A stretch of DNA of 44,567 nucleotides, taken from NCBI GenBank assembly GCA_030652315.1, contig JAUSAX010000005.1, positions 1 to 44,567 of the forward strand, in the 5' to 3' direction. Source of the stretch: Afipia sp. (lineage in GTDB: Bacteria > Pseudomonadota > Alphaproteobacteria > Rhizobiales > Xanthobacteraceae). The translations under genes and the position numbers were made by a program. Shown here piece after piece: positions 17,003 through 25,083 of the stretch. The notes below the pieces were generated by a model. The model was given only the letters and a program-made list of their open reading frames with translations, was not told where the DNA came from and searched no databases. The stretch's first letter is position 1, and the number at the start of each line of letters is the position of its first letter.

Positions 17003-18178
17003 ATGAAGAACATTACCTGCATCGAGGATCTGCGGCTGCTTCACAAGCGCCGTGTGCCAAAGCCCTTTTTCGACTACGTGGACGGCGGCTCCTATGCGGA
17101 AGAAACCCTGCGCGCCAATGTCAGCGACATGCAGAAGTACAAGTTTCGCCAGCGCATTCTTGTGGACGTCTCGAAGCGTGAGCTGAACACCACCATCCTC
17201 GGCGAGCCCGCCGCGATGCCGCTGATCCTGGCGCCGGTCGGCTCGACCGGCATGCAGTATGGCGACGGCGAGATCTACGCCTGCCGCGCCGCGCAGGCGC
17301 TGGGGATTCCCTACACGCTCTCGACCATGTCGATCTGTTCAATTGAAGACGTCGCGGCGAACGTCGACAAGCCGTTCTGGTTTCAGCTTTACGTCATGAA
17401 GGATCGCGGCTTCGCCGAGTCGCTGATCGAACGCGCCATCGCCGCGAAATGCAATGCGCTGGTGCTGACCGTCGATCTGCAGGTGCTGGGGCAGCGCCAC
17501 GCCGACGTCAAGAACGGCCTGTCGGTGCCGCCGAAGTTGCTGACACTGAAAAACATCATCGACTTCGCCACCAAGCCGGGCTGGGTTTCCGGGATCCTGA
17601 AAGGCAAGAGCAGGAATTTCGGCAACATCGCCGGTCACGTCGCGGGCTCGCAGGATCTCGGCTCGGTCTCCGAATGGGTCGCCTCGCAGTTCGACACCAC
17701 GCTGAACTGGAAGGACGTCGAATGGATCCGCAGCATCTGGCCGGGCAAGCTCATCATCAAGGGCATCCTCGATGTCGCCGATGCGCGCGAGGCAGTGAAG
17801 ACCGGCGCGGAAGCAATCGTCGTGTCGAACCACGGTGGCCGCCAGCTCGACGGCGCACCGTCATCGATCTCGGTGCTGCCGGAGATCGTGCAGGATGTCG
17901 GTTCGCAGACTGAAATCATGTTCGACGGCGGCATCCGCTCCGGTCAGGACGTGATGCGCGCGCTGGCGCTCGGCGCGAAGTCCTGCATGATCGGACGCGC
18001 CTATATCTACGGCCTCGGCGCCGGAGGGCAGGCTGGCGTGACCATGGCGCTCGATCTGATCGGCAAGGAGCTGAGCACGACGATGGGCCTGTGCGGCGTC
18101 AACCGCATCGAGGAAATCGACCGCCGCGTGCTGACGGATTACATGCAAACCAACGCGGTGAGCAGCCCGAGGAATTGA
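17003..18178 (+). CDS. lldD: FMN-dependent L-lactate dehydrogenase / alpha-hydroxy-acid oxidase
   Basis: Oxidises L-lactate (or a related 2-hydroxy acid) to the keto acid, passing electrons through FMN, in LldD's case to membrane quinone. The 391-residue TIM-barrel protein follows E. coli LldD closely: FFDYVDGGSYAEETLR, ILAPVGSTGM, WFQLYVMKDRG, LVLTVDL, FDTTLNWKDVEWIR and VVSNHGGRQLDG. The catalytic base is His277 and the substrate-binding Arg280. The ATG at 17003 has GAGG upstream. No lactate permease or regulator is adjacent. Glycolate- or mandelate-type activity cannot be excluded. Confidence 0.93.
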   Translation: MKNITCIEDLRLLHKRRVPKPFFDYVDGGSYAEETLRANVSDMQKYKFRQRILVDVSKRELNTTILGEPAAMPLILAPVGSTGMQYGDGEIYACRAAQALGIPYTLSTMSICSIEDVAANVDKPFWFQLYVMKDRGFAESLIERAIAAKCNALVLTVDLQVLGQRHADVKNGLSVPPKLLTLKNIIDFATKPGWVSGILKGKSRNFGNIAGHVAGSQDLGSVSEWVASQFDTTLNWKDVEWIRSIWPGKLIIKGILDVADAREAVKTGAEAIVVSNHGGRQLDGAPSSISVLPEIVQDVGSQTEIMFDGGIRSGQDVMRALALGAKSCMIGRAYIYGLGAGGQAGVTMALDLIGKELSTTMGLCGVNRIEEIDRRVLTDYMQTNAVSSPRN

Positions 18179-18205
18179 CGCACGAGGCACACGTAGCCTT
18201 AACTT

Positions 18206-18236
18206 CGTCATGGCCGGGCTTGTCCCGGCCATGACG
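18206..18236. repeat. Family B hairpin, single copy
   Basis: One arm only, extended to a full palindrome by CGTCAT and ATGACG outside the GGCCGGG/CCCGGCC stem (loop CTTGT). It lies between the convergent ends of lldD and the small gene at 18268. Confidence 0.8.
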
Positions 18237-18267
18237 GAAAAACGCGGATCGCCCTAAGGTACCACCG

Positions 18268-18573
18268 TTACTGACAACTCCATGACGTGGTCACGTTGTC
18301 CTTGGCCATGGTCGCCGTGCAGGTCTTCTGCTGAATCTCATCGGAGCCTTGCGCCTTCAGCTTCACGAAGCCCGCGAGTTCGCGAGGACCACGGCGAAGC
18401 ATCGATATCTCGGTCACCGTCATGTTCTTCGCGGCGAAGTCCATCTGCATGCGGTTCTTCACATCCTCGATCGCTGGCGGATTGAAGCCCTGCGCGCCGT
18501 GATAGACGGTCCAGGCGCTGTAGATCACCAGCGCGAGCGCCGCGAGCACAATGAATTTTCCGGTTCTGTTCAC
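18268..18573 (-). CDS. Small membrane-anchored or secreted hypothetical protein
   Basis: A 101-residue protein. Residues 7-22 (FIVLAALALVIYSAW) form a signal anchor or signal peptide without a clear cleavage site. The rest is a small polar domain with GLU-rich start (PPAIEDVKNRMQMDFAAKN) and two cysteines near the end (KTCTATMA and WSCQ) that could form a disulfide in the periplasm. I do not recognise the family. It is flanked by a family B hairpin and a family A pair and reads alone. Confidence 0.7.
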   Translation of the reverse strand: MNRTGKFIVLAALALVIYSAWTVYHGAQGFNPPAIEDVKNRMQMDFAAKNMTVTEISMLRRGPRELAGFVKLKAQGSDEIQQKTCTATMAKDNVTTSWSCQ

Positions 18574-18608
18574 ATCAATTCCCGTGTTGAGGCTCTAACA
18601 AATCTCGG

Positions 18609-18736
18609 GTCGTCCCCGCGCAGGCGGGGACCCATAACCCCTCAACTCTCGTGTTGCACCCAAAACGACGCGTTGCAACTTCCTGGCCGACTATGGGAGC
18701 CAAGGGAGTATGGGTCCCCGCCTGCGCGGGGACGAC
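18609..18736. repeat. Family A paired hairpin repeat (pair 5)
   Basis: Arms 18609-18634 and 18711-18736 are perfect inverted copies (stem GTCCCCGC/GCGGGGAC, loop GCAG... read as GCAG within the stem) with a 76-bp spacer whose right end is AAGGGAGTA. It lies between the aroE stop and the small gene at 18268. Confidence 0.9.
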
Positions 18737-18756
18737 ATTGTGTTTGTTGCAAGCAT

Positions 18757-19587
18757 CTACTTTAGCAGATCCGCCTCGACCAGCGCCCGCAGTTCCGGCG
18801 TCACCGCCGGCCGCTTTCCAAACCACAATTCGAATCCGCGCACGGCCTGATGCAGCAGCATGCCGAGGCCGTCGGCAGTTTTCAGGCCACGTGCCTTGGC
18901 CGCTTTCAGAAGATCGGTTTCCAGCGGCACGTACACCAGATCCGCGACGCTCGCGCCCGCCGGCAACGCACCGACATCGATCTCCAGCGGCGGCTGTCCC
19001 TTCATGCCGAGCGAGGTGGTGTTCACCAGAAGCCCGGCACGCGGTAACACACCGCTGACGGCATCCCATGCCAGCGGCCGCACCTGCGCGCCGAACTGAT
19101 CCGCCAGCAACTGCGTGCGCGACGCTGTCCTGTTCGCAAGATGCACACGCTTGATGCCGCGTTCGATCAATCCGAAAATCACTGCGCGCGACGATCCGCC
19201 CGCGCCCAGCACCAGCACCTCGTCCGCGCTGTCCCATCCCGGCGCGCTGGCGTCGAGATTGCCGATGAAGCCTTCGACATCGGTGTTGGTCGAACACAGT
19301 TCACCGTTATTGAAGTAGAGCGTATTGGCCGCGCCCACCGCTCGCGCGCGCGCATCGGGCATCGACAGCGCAAGCGCCTGCTCCTTGTGCGGGATAGTGA
19401 CGTTCGCGCCCTTGTAGCCGCGCGCTTTGAGGCCGCCGATGAAATCCGCGAACGCTGCCGGCTCCACCGCCTCAATACGGTAATCGCCGTCGATGCCGAA
19501 GGACTTCAGCCAGTATTTGTGGATCAGCGGCGAACGCGAATGCGCCGCAGGCCAGCCGATCAGACACGCGGCAGGGGTGACGCTCAT
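18757..19587 (-). CDS. aroE: Shikimate dehydrogenase
   Basis: Reduces 3-dehydroshikimate with NADPH in the pathway to chorismate and the aromatic amino acids. The 276 residues are the normal AroE length. Substrate-binding SRSPLIH (17-23), catalytic Lys68 in NVTIPHKEQ and Asp103 in NTDVEGF are all present, followed by the nucleotide loop VLGAGGSSRAV and ANRTASR, whose Arg favours NADPH. Near the C-terminus GLGMLLHQAVRGFELW completes the shikimate site. No other shikimate gene is nearby. The SulP gene lies upstream on the same strand after 59 bp, so read-through from it is possible. Confidence 0.96.
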   Translation of the reverse strand: MSVTPAACLIGWPAAHSRSPLIHKYWLKSFGIDGDYRIEAVEPAAFADFIGGLKARGYKGANVTIPHKEQALALSMPDARARAVGAANTLYFNNGELCSTNTDVEGFIGNLDASAPGWDSADEVLVLGAGGSSRAVIFGLIERGIKRVHLANRTASRTQLLADQFGAQVRPLAWDAVSGVLPRAGLLVNTTSLGMKGQPPLEIDVGALPAGASVADLVYVPLETDLLKAAKARGLKTADGLGMLLHQAVRGFELWFGKRPAVTPELRALVEADLLK

Positions 19588-19646
19588 AAAGGCGGGCTCC
19601 GGCTCGATTCCGCATACGCACCAAATTCGTATGTGGATGGGTCAAA

Positions 19647-21368
19647 TCACGCGTCGCCCGGCGCTGTCAATCGCTTGATCTCGGACACAGCGCTCGCGAT
19701 GTCGGAACGGTATTTTGCCTGTGGCGGCCGCGCGCCGTAAGACAACAGCGTTCGCCGCACGGTGGGGGATGCGCCGGTGATGAACACCCGTACGCCCTGA
19801 CGCCGCGCCTTGAGCGCGATCTGGGCAATGGCGTTGGCGGCGGTGGAGTCCAGCAGCGGCACCGCCTTGAAGTCGATCACCAGCGCCTTGTAGCCGGCGA
19901 GGCGATCGAGCACCGACGCCACCGCTGCCACCGCGCCGAAGAAGAATGCGCCGGTGATGCGATAGACCATGATGTCGCGATCAACGGCGAGCGCCGGATC
20001 GTAACGCTCGCGGTCGCCGTTCGACGCATCGGCCTTGTCGTCAACGGCGAGCGGCGCGTAGCTGTCGATACCGGTGATCTGCGACATGCGGTGAATGAAC
20101 AGCAGCGCGCCGAGCGCAAAGCCGACCACGATGCCTTCGGTGAGATCGCGAAACACCGTGAGCAGGAATGTCGCGAGCAGCACGACCGCATCGCCCCACG
20201 ATGTGCGGAGCAGCGTAGCGAATTCGTGCCTCTCCGCCATGTTCCACGCCACCACGGCGAGCACGCCTGCCAGCGTCGCCAGTGGAATGTAACTCGCAAG
20301 CGGCGCGGCCAGCAGCATGAACGCCAGCAGGAACATCGAGTGCAGCATGCCCGCCACCGGGCCGCGCGCGCCGGCGCGGACATTGGTCGCGGTGCGCGCG
20401 ATGGTGCCGGTTACGCAGAGGCCGCCGAACAGGGCCGAGCCGATATTGGCAAAGCCCTGCGCAACCAGTTCGGAATTGGAGCGATGACGGCGACCGGTCA
20501 TGCCGTCCGCGACCACCGCGGATAACAATGACTCGATGGCACCGAGCAGCGCGAAGGCGGCCGCATCGGGCAGCACGGCCTGAATTTTCGCCAGCGTGAT
20601 CGTGGGAAATGACGGCATCGGAAAGGATTGCGGAATGCCTCCGAAACGCGTGCCGATAGTTTCCACCGGCAACGACAACAGCGCGGCGACCACGCCGGTA
20701 ATCACGACCGCGATCAGCATGCCGGGCCAGGTCGGGCGCAACTTTCGCAAGGATGCGATGATGGCGACGGTCACGACCGAGATCGCCACCGCCGCGAAGT
20801 TCGTGGTGCCGATGGCGCGCCCGAGCGCTTCCAGCTTTGGAATGAGTTCGCCCGGCTCCTTGCCGCTCAGCGTAATGCCGAGCAGATCGCGGATCTGGCT
20901 TGCGAAGATGATGACGGCGATGCCGGCGGTGAATCCCACCGTGACGGGATAGGGAATGAACTTGATATAGGTGCCGAGCCGCAAGAATCCTGCGGCAATC
21001 AGGATCACCCCCGAGATCATTGTCGCCAGAAGCGCGCCGTCGATGCCGTGGCGCGCCACGGACGCCGCGACAAGAACAATGAACGCGCCTGCGGGGCCGC
21101 CGATCTGAAACCGGCTGCCGCCAAGCAGCGAGACAAGAAAGCCGCCGAAAATCGCGGCATAGAGTCCGCGATCAGGCGTGGTGCCGGAAGCAATCGCAAT
21201 CGCCATCGACAGCGGCAGCGCGACGATGGCGACGGTCAATCCCGCGACTGCATCAGCGCGAAATGCATCGAGGCCATAGCCCTCGCGCAGGACCGTGACG
21301 AACTTTGGCATGAACAGTTCGGCGAATGTCGGCTGCGGCTGCCTCGACTGTGAACTCGATGCGTCCAT
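19647..21368 (-). CDS. SulP-family inorganic anion transporter with STAS domain
   Basis: A 573-residue inner-membrane transporter. The membrane domain spans about residues 30-430 with the SulP signatures GLYAAIFGGFLVSLLGGS, QIGGPAGAFIVLVA and NSELVAQGFANIGSALFGG. A C-terminal STAS domain (about 465-570) contains LVIDFKAVPLLDSTAANAI. Substrates in the family include sulfate, bicarbonate and dicarboxylates; none can be chosen here. The ATG at 21368 has GAGG nine bases upstream. An XRE regulator gene ends 54 bp upstream on the same strand, so the two probably form an operon under the palindrome at 21738. Confidence 0.93.
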   Translation of the reverse strand: MDASSSQSRQPQPTFAELFMPKFVTVLREGYGLDAFRADAVAGLTVAIVALPLSMAIAIASGTTPDRGLYAAIFGGFLVSLLGGSRFQIGGPAGAFIVLVAASVARHGIDGALLATMISGVILIAAGFLRLGTYIKFIPYPVTVGFTAGIAVIIFASQIRDLLGITLSGKEPGELIPKLEALGRAIGTTNFAAVAISVVTVAIIASLRKLRPTWPGMLIAVVITGVVAALLSLPVETIGTRFGGIPQSFPMPSFPTITLAKIQAVLPDAAAFALLGAIESLLSAVVADGMTGRRHRSNSELVAQGFANIGSALFGGLCVTGTIARTATNVRAGARGPVAGMLHSMFLLAFMLLAAPLASYIPLATLAGVLAVVAWNMAERHEFATLLRTSWGDAVVLLATFLLTVFRDLTEGIVVGFALGALLFIHRMSQITGIDSYAPLAVDDKADASNGDRERYDPALAVDRDIMVYRITGAFFFGAVAAVASVLDRLAGYKALVIDFKAVPLLDSTAANAIAQIALKARRQGVRVFITGASPTVRRTLLSYGARPPQAKYRSDIASAVSEIKRLTAPGDA

Positions 21369-21422
21369 GTGTTCTGCGCCTCACGCGGCATGGCCGCGTT
21401 GTTCGCCGGCGCGTCGGCCGGC

Positions 21423-21692
21423 CTAATTTTGTTCGCTTCGTCCCGGCGCGGGCTCTCTCAACCGCACGCCGCGTCCACCGCTTTCGCTGCGCGTGTTGTC
21501 GCCGATCAGATCGACGCCCGCGCGGTTCAGCGCATCGACGACCTTGGTCAGCGAATCCACGATGCCGCGCACATTGCCGCCGCTGGCTTCCATCCGCTGG
21601 ATGGTCGGAAGCGACACACCGGACAATTCCGCGAGAGTCTTTTGGTCGATGCCCAGAAGTGCCCGCGCGGCCCGCATCTGCGATGACGTCAT
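21423..21692 (-). CDS. XRE-family transcriptional regulator
   Basis: An 89-residue protein made of one Cro/C1-type helix-turn-helix (MTSSQMRAARALLGIDQKTL to about residue 45, recognition helix SLPTIQRMEAS) and a short C-terminal tail. ALLGIDQKTLAELSG is typical of small rhizobial XRE regulators. The frame is open for 24 more codons, but those run into the palindrome at 21738, and MTSSQ fits the family start. It precedes the SulP transporter on the same strand. A perfect palindrome 46 bp before its start is the obvious candidate operator for self-repression. Confidence 0.85.
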   Translation of the reverse strand: MTSSQMRAARALLGIDQKTLAELSGVSLPTIQRMEASGGNVRGIVDSLTKVVDALNRAGVDLIGDNTRSESGGRGVRLREPAPGRSEQN

Positions 21693-21737
21693 CAATGCCA
21701 GAATTCCATCTTGAGGGGCCAGAATGCAAGTATAAAA

Positions 21738-21772
21738 CAGCCTTAGTGATGTATAATACATCACTAAGGCTG
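21738..21772 (-). promoter_or_regulatory. 35-bp perfect palindrome, candidate XRE operator
   Basis: Two perfect 16-bp arms, CAGCCTTAGTGATGTA and its complement, flank TAA. It contains the symmetrical core TGATGTATAATACATCA. It sits immediately upstream of the XRE-SulP unit. There is no T-run and no gene end on the reading side that would make it a terminator. Confidence 0.6.
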
Positions 21773-21800
21773 CTTTGCACGCTGATTTGACGACGATTTC

Positions 21801-21941
21801 TCACCTCTCCCCGTTCTTTACGAGGAGAGGTCGGAGGCTGAGCGCAGCGAAGCCTCCGGGCGAGGGGCCGAATTTCAACGAGAAAAGCCCCTCACCCGCT
21901 CGCTTCGCTCGCGGCCTCTCCCCGCACGCGGGGAGAGGTGA
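21801..21941. repeat. Family C composite inverted repeat
   Basis: TCACCTCTCCCC at the left matches GGGGAGAGGTGA at the right, and internal GGGCGAGGGG matches CCCCTCACCCG. Further nested hairpins (GGAGGCT/AGCCTCC; GCTCGCTTCGCTCGC) lie inside. It occupies almost all the space between the palindrome at 21738 and the EF-G-like stop codon. I recall this as a common dispersed repeat in Bradyrhizobium-like genomes. Confidence 0.75.
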
Positions 21942-21956
21942 ACACATCTCATCTGC

Positions 21957-24008
21957 CTACGCCGCTGCGCGATGAGCGGCGATGATCTGGTCCGCGGCGC
22001 GGCCGGTCACTTCGGACATGTGGTCGAACTGCCGGGTAAAGCCTCCTGACCCGGCCGTCGCCGAACGCACCTCCACGATCAGATCTCCGATCTCGGCCTC
22101 CGGCATCATCGCCCGCACCAGATCCCAGCCGGTCCAGCCTTCGCGGGTGTCGAAGCCGAGAATCTGGCCGCGCCGCCCGGACAGGATCGAGTTGATCTTC
22201 GCAGTCGCATCCGTCGGGCAGACGATCTCGACCACGTGGATCGGCTCAAGCAGAACCGGCGCGCATTGCGGCAGGGCTTCGGTGACGCCGACCCGGGCGG
22301 CGGTCCGGAACGCCTGATCGGACGAATCGACGCTGTGATAGGAGCCGTCCGTCAGCGTCACTTCCACATCGATCACCGGGAAGCCGAGCGGCCCGCGAGC
22401 GAGTCCGTCGCCGGCGCCCTCCTCGACCGCGCCGATATAATTCTTCGGCACCGCGCCCCCGACGATCTTCTCGATGAACACGTAACCGCTGCCGCGCGGC
22501 AGCGGCTTGATGACCAGCACCACGTCGCCGAACTGGCCGTGGCCGCCGGATTGCTTCTTGTGGCGTCCACGCTGGGTGATCGTCTTGCGGATGGTCTCCT
22601 GATAGCCCACCGGCGGCGCGTGCTGTTTCACGCTGACGCCGAAGCGATCCTGCAGCCGCTCGACCGCGACGCGCAGATGCATCTCGCCCTGCCCCCACAG
22701 CACCATCTGGTGGGTGAGCGGATTGTGGACGACACTCAGCGACGGATCTTCCTCGGTGAGGCGCGTCAGGGCCTGACCGAGCTTGACGTCGTCCTTGCGA
22801 TCCGTTGCGGCGAGCGCCGTCGCCAGCACGGGTGCGGTCGGCGCAACATCCACCAGCGCTTCAGGCGCGGTCTTGCCCGTCGTCAGCGTATCTCCGGTCT
22901 TCAGCGCATCCAGCTTGCCGAGCGAAACCGTGTCACCCGCAACGGCCGATACACGCTTGGTGTCACCGCCGACATTCGGCGCAACAATTCCCGAGACGCG
23001 GCCATTGCCGCCACCTGACGACTGCACGGTGTCGCCGTCGGCGATATGACCGCGCAGAACACGCGTCAGCGACAGCTTGCCGCCGTGCTGAAGATGCGTG
23101 GTCTTCATGACGTAGGCGAGCGCTGTGGTCTCGTCGGAGACGCCGAGCCGTTCGGCGGTCGCCGCGACATCGGGCGCTTCATGACGCAAGGCCTTCAGCA
23201 AACGCAGCACGCCATTCTCGCGCGTGGCGCAGCCGAGCAGCACCGGGCAAATTTGCCCCTCGCGCAGTTCGCTGGCGAGATCGTCGAACACCGCATCGCG
23301 CGGCGGCGGAATGTCTTCGAGCAATTGTTCGAGCAGCCGGTCGTCGTGATCGGCGAGCTTTTCCAACATCGTGAGCCGGGCTTCCTTTTCGCGATCGCGA
23401 TCGCCGGGATCGAGATCGATCACCTCGGAGGGCATGTGCTCCCGATAGACAAAGGCGCGCTCCAGCGCGAGATCGACGAAGCCGGCGATGAGATCGCCCT
23501 TCCAGATCGGGATCTGCCGCAGCACCAGCGGCGTGCGCGACGCCGGCTGCAACGTCGCCAGCGTTTCGCGAATGCGCTTGTTCGCCTTGTCGATCTTGTT
23601 CAGAAACAGAAAGCGCGGAATGCCGAGGTCTTCCAGCTCGCGCATGATCAGCTGCAACTGCGGCAGCTTGCGCTCGTCGGCTTCGCACACGATCACCGCG
23701 GCATCGACCGCCGGTAGTGCCGCACGCATGTCATGGGCGAACTCGACGGAGCCGGGACAATCGATAAAGGTGTAGCTGTCGCCCATGAAAGTCGTGGTCG
23801 CAGCAGTCAGGCCGACGCTCATGCGATGGTGCCGCGCCTGCGGAGATGAATCCCCGACGGTGTTGCATGCCTCGATGGTGCCTGCTTTGGGAATGGCCCC
23901 GGTCCGGGCCAGGATCGCTTCAAGAAGTGTAGTCTTGCCACTCTGAAATGGGCCCACCAGCGCGATGCACCGGGGACCACGGGGACTTCTCAGGTTGTCT
24001 TGTCCCAT
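21957..24008 (-). CDS. Elongation factor G-like protein with altered GTPase motifs
   Basis: A 683-residue cytoplasmic protein with the full EF-G domain order: GTPase domain (1-270), domain II, and domains III-V including SGGHGQFGDV and the C-terminal GRRGQILGFDTREGW. The P-loop is GPFQSGKT (19-26) rather than AHIDAGKT, and the G4 motif is NKID (137-140). In the G3 motif DCPGSVEF, position 87 is Ser where translocating EF-G has the catalytic His (DTPGHVDF). The switch I region is shortened, with RMSV in place of RGITI. It is a paralogue of fusA, probably not the main translocase. The start MGQDNLRS (24008) is preferred over a longer Arg-rich extension. Confidence 0.9.
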   Translation of the reverse strand: MGQDNLRSPRGPRCIALVGPFQSGKTTLLEAILARTGAIPKAGTIEACNTVGDSSPQARHHRMSVGLTAATTTFMGDSYTFIDCPGSVEFAHDMRAALPAVDAAVIVCEADERKLPQLQLIMRELEDLGIPRFLFLNKIDKANKRIRETLATLQPASRTPLVLRQIPIWKGDLIAGFVDLALERAFVYREHMPSEVIDLDPGDRDREKEARLTMLEKLADHDDRLLEQLLEDIPPPRDAVFDDLASELREGQICPVLLGCATRENGVLRLLKALRHEAPDVAATAERLGVSDETTALAYVMKTTHLQHGGKLSLTRVLRGHIADGDTVQSSGGGNGRVSGIVAPNVGGDTKRVSAVAGDTVSLGKLDALKTGDTLTTGKTAPEALVDVAPTAPVLATALAATDRKDDVKLGQALTRLTEEDPSLSVVHNPLTHQMVLWGQGEMHLRVAVERLQDRFGVSVKQHAPPVGYQETIRKTITQRGRHKKQSGGHGQFGDVVLVIKPLPRGSGYVFIEKIVGGAVPKNYIGAVEEGAGDGLARGPLGFPVIDVEVTLTDGSYHSVDSSDQAFRTAARVGVTEALPQCAPVLLEPIHVVEIVCPTDATAKINSILSGRRGQILGFDTREGWTGWDLVRAMMPEAEIGDLIVEVRSATAGSGGFTRQFDHMSEVTGRAADQIIAAHRAAA

Positions 24009-24137
24009 TTGCCGTCTCCTGTCTGGAGCACGGCCCGCATCGAGCGAGTCCCGGCGAAGCATGTCCTTGGGCAAGCCCTATGGGCTTGACCCGAGGGTGG
24101 AATCCGGTCGCCGCCGGAACACTCTTACATCAATGTT

Positions 24138-24180
24138 GCGCGCATTCCGCTCGCGCCAAGCCCACTTCTGCGGAATGCGC
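24138..24180. repeat. Family G interrupted palindrome (copy 2)
   Basis: GCGCATTCCG and CGGAATGCGC are the ends. Read on the minus strand the core is TTCCGCAGAAGTGGGC, matching the copies at 16924 and 25027, although the CACCGGTT half is changed here. Confidence 0.65.
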
Positions 24181-24297
24181 TCACGCGGGTCGGCATGATG
24201 ATCGTCTCAAGGCGCGACGCGGTTGGCAAGCGGGAAACATGCCGCTGCGCAGCATCCCGCGATCACCTAAAGTTGCTGACCCGTTGCAGACATTATC

Positions 24298-24331
24298 GAA
24301 AACAAAAGGCCCGCCATGATGACGGGCCTTT
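24298..24331 (-). terminator. Rho-independent terminator of the DUF992 gene at 24354
   Basis: AAAGGCCCG (24305-24313) pairs with CGGGCCTTT (24323-24331). On the minus strand it is followed by TTTTGTTTT. It lies 22 bp past the stop codon. Confidence 0.75.
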
Positions 24332-24353
24332 GCAAAAATAATTCGTGCGGAAA

Positions 24354-24836
24354 TCAGAACCGGCCAGGACGCAGTTCCAGGCTCTGCACGCCGCCCGCCA
24401 CGCTCAATCCGGTCTGGCCCTGCACGCTGAGCGGCTGCAAGGCGAACGAGTTCTGCGAGCCGCCAATCATGGCGTTGGCGCCAAGTCCGACGCCGACGGC
24501 GGCGCTGGCGTTCACGCCCGCATAATTTCCCGACAGATCGCCCGAGCCGAGTTGTACGGTCGGCGCGAACACGGCCCACGACAATGCCGTCTCGGTGGTG
24601 ATGCCGATATCGACGCCGATCTTGGTAATGCGCGCGGTATAAAGATCGTCCGGACGACCCTGCGAACGGAAGACGCAGCCCAGATTGGTGACCGAGCCGA
24701 CGATCATGCCGACATTCGGACCGCCGCGGCATTCAAGCACGCCGACCTGGGTGCGGCCCGACTGCGCATGAACGACGATGGTCGACGCAACGAGGGCGAC
24801 CGAGGCAGCGGACAGGAAGGTCGAAAGGCGGCGCAT
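24354..24836 (-). CDS. DUF992 family exported protein (copy 1)
   Basis: A 160-residue exported protein. Signal peptide to about residue 25 (ALVASTIVVHAQ), then the DUF992 pattern: VGVLECRGGPNVGMIVGSVTNLGCVFRS, a Cys pair likely to be disulfide-bonded, followed by Gly-rich strands and the conserved ending GGSQNSFALQPLSVQGQTGLS. The family is largely confined to Rhizobiales and its role is unknown. The ATG at 24836 has GGAG eight bases before it. A close paralogue lies upstream at 25084-25611 on the same strand; each has its own terminator. Confidence 0.88.
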   Translation of the reverse strand: MRRLSTFLSAASVALVASTIVVHAQSGRTQVGVLECRGGPNVGMIVGSVTNLGCVFRSQGRPDDLYTARITKIGVDIGITTETALSWAVFAPTVQLGSGDLSGNYAGVNASAAVGVGLGANAMIGGSQNSFALQPLSVQGQTGLSVAGGVQSLELRPGRF

Positions 24837-24965
24837 GGGATGTCTCCGGCTGAATGGCACGAAAAGAACGGATGATATGAAAGGAATAAGAAGGGTCCTC
24901 GCATCCAGTCATACATACCATGCGCGAATGTTCAATTGCCGCCCGTCGACAGCACTTAAAGAGTC

Positions 24966-24996
24966 ACAAAAAAGGCCCGCATCAGCGGGCCTTTTT
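24966..24996 (-). terminator. Rho-independent terminator of the DUF992 gene at 25084
   Basis: A perfect 12-bp stem AAAAAGGCCCGC / GCGGGCCTTTTT (24969-24980 with 24985-24996) with loop ATCA; on the minus strand a T-run continues as TTTTTTGTGAC. Confidence 0.8.
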
Positions 24997-25026
24997 CATT
25001 CCGTTTTGTTAACTCAACCGCCTGGA

Positions 25027-25069
25027 GCGTTTTCCGGCGAAGTGGGCACCGGTTCGCCGCAGAAAGCGC
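25027..25069. repeat. Family G interrupted palindrome (copy 3)
   Basis: Core TTCCGGCGAAGTGGGCACCG followed by GTTCGCCG, in the opposite orientation to copies 1 and 2. It lies between the DUF992 gene at 25084 and its terminator, so it would be transcribed in that 3' end. Confidence 0.65.
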
Positions 25070-25083
25070 GACCAACAAAACTT

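Larger units (their letters stand above)
24009..24353. other. Intergenic region upstream of the EF-G-like gene
   Basis: 345 bp. CAAGCCC/GGGCTTG around TAT (24072-24088) forms a hairpin 64 bp before the EF-G-like start codon. A family G repeat lies at 24138-24180 and the DUF992 terminator at 24298-24331. No clear promoter boxes and no further gene were seen. Confidence 0.6.

Noticed and set aside
18757..21368. aroE and sulP as a functional sulfate/shikimate operon
   Set aside because: The 59-bp gap permits read-through, but I know of no functional link, and the regulator-palindrome arrangement points to sulP alone.
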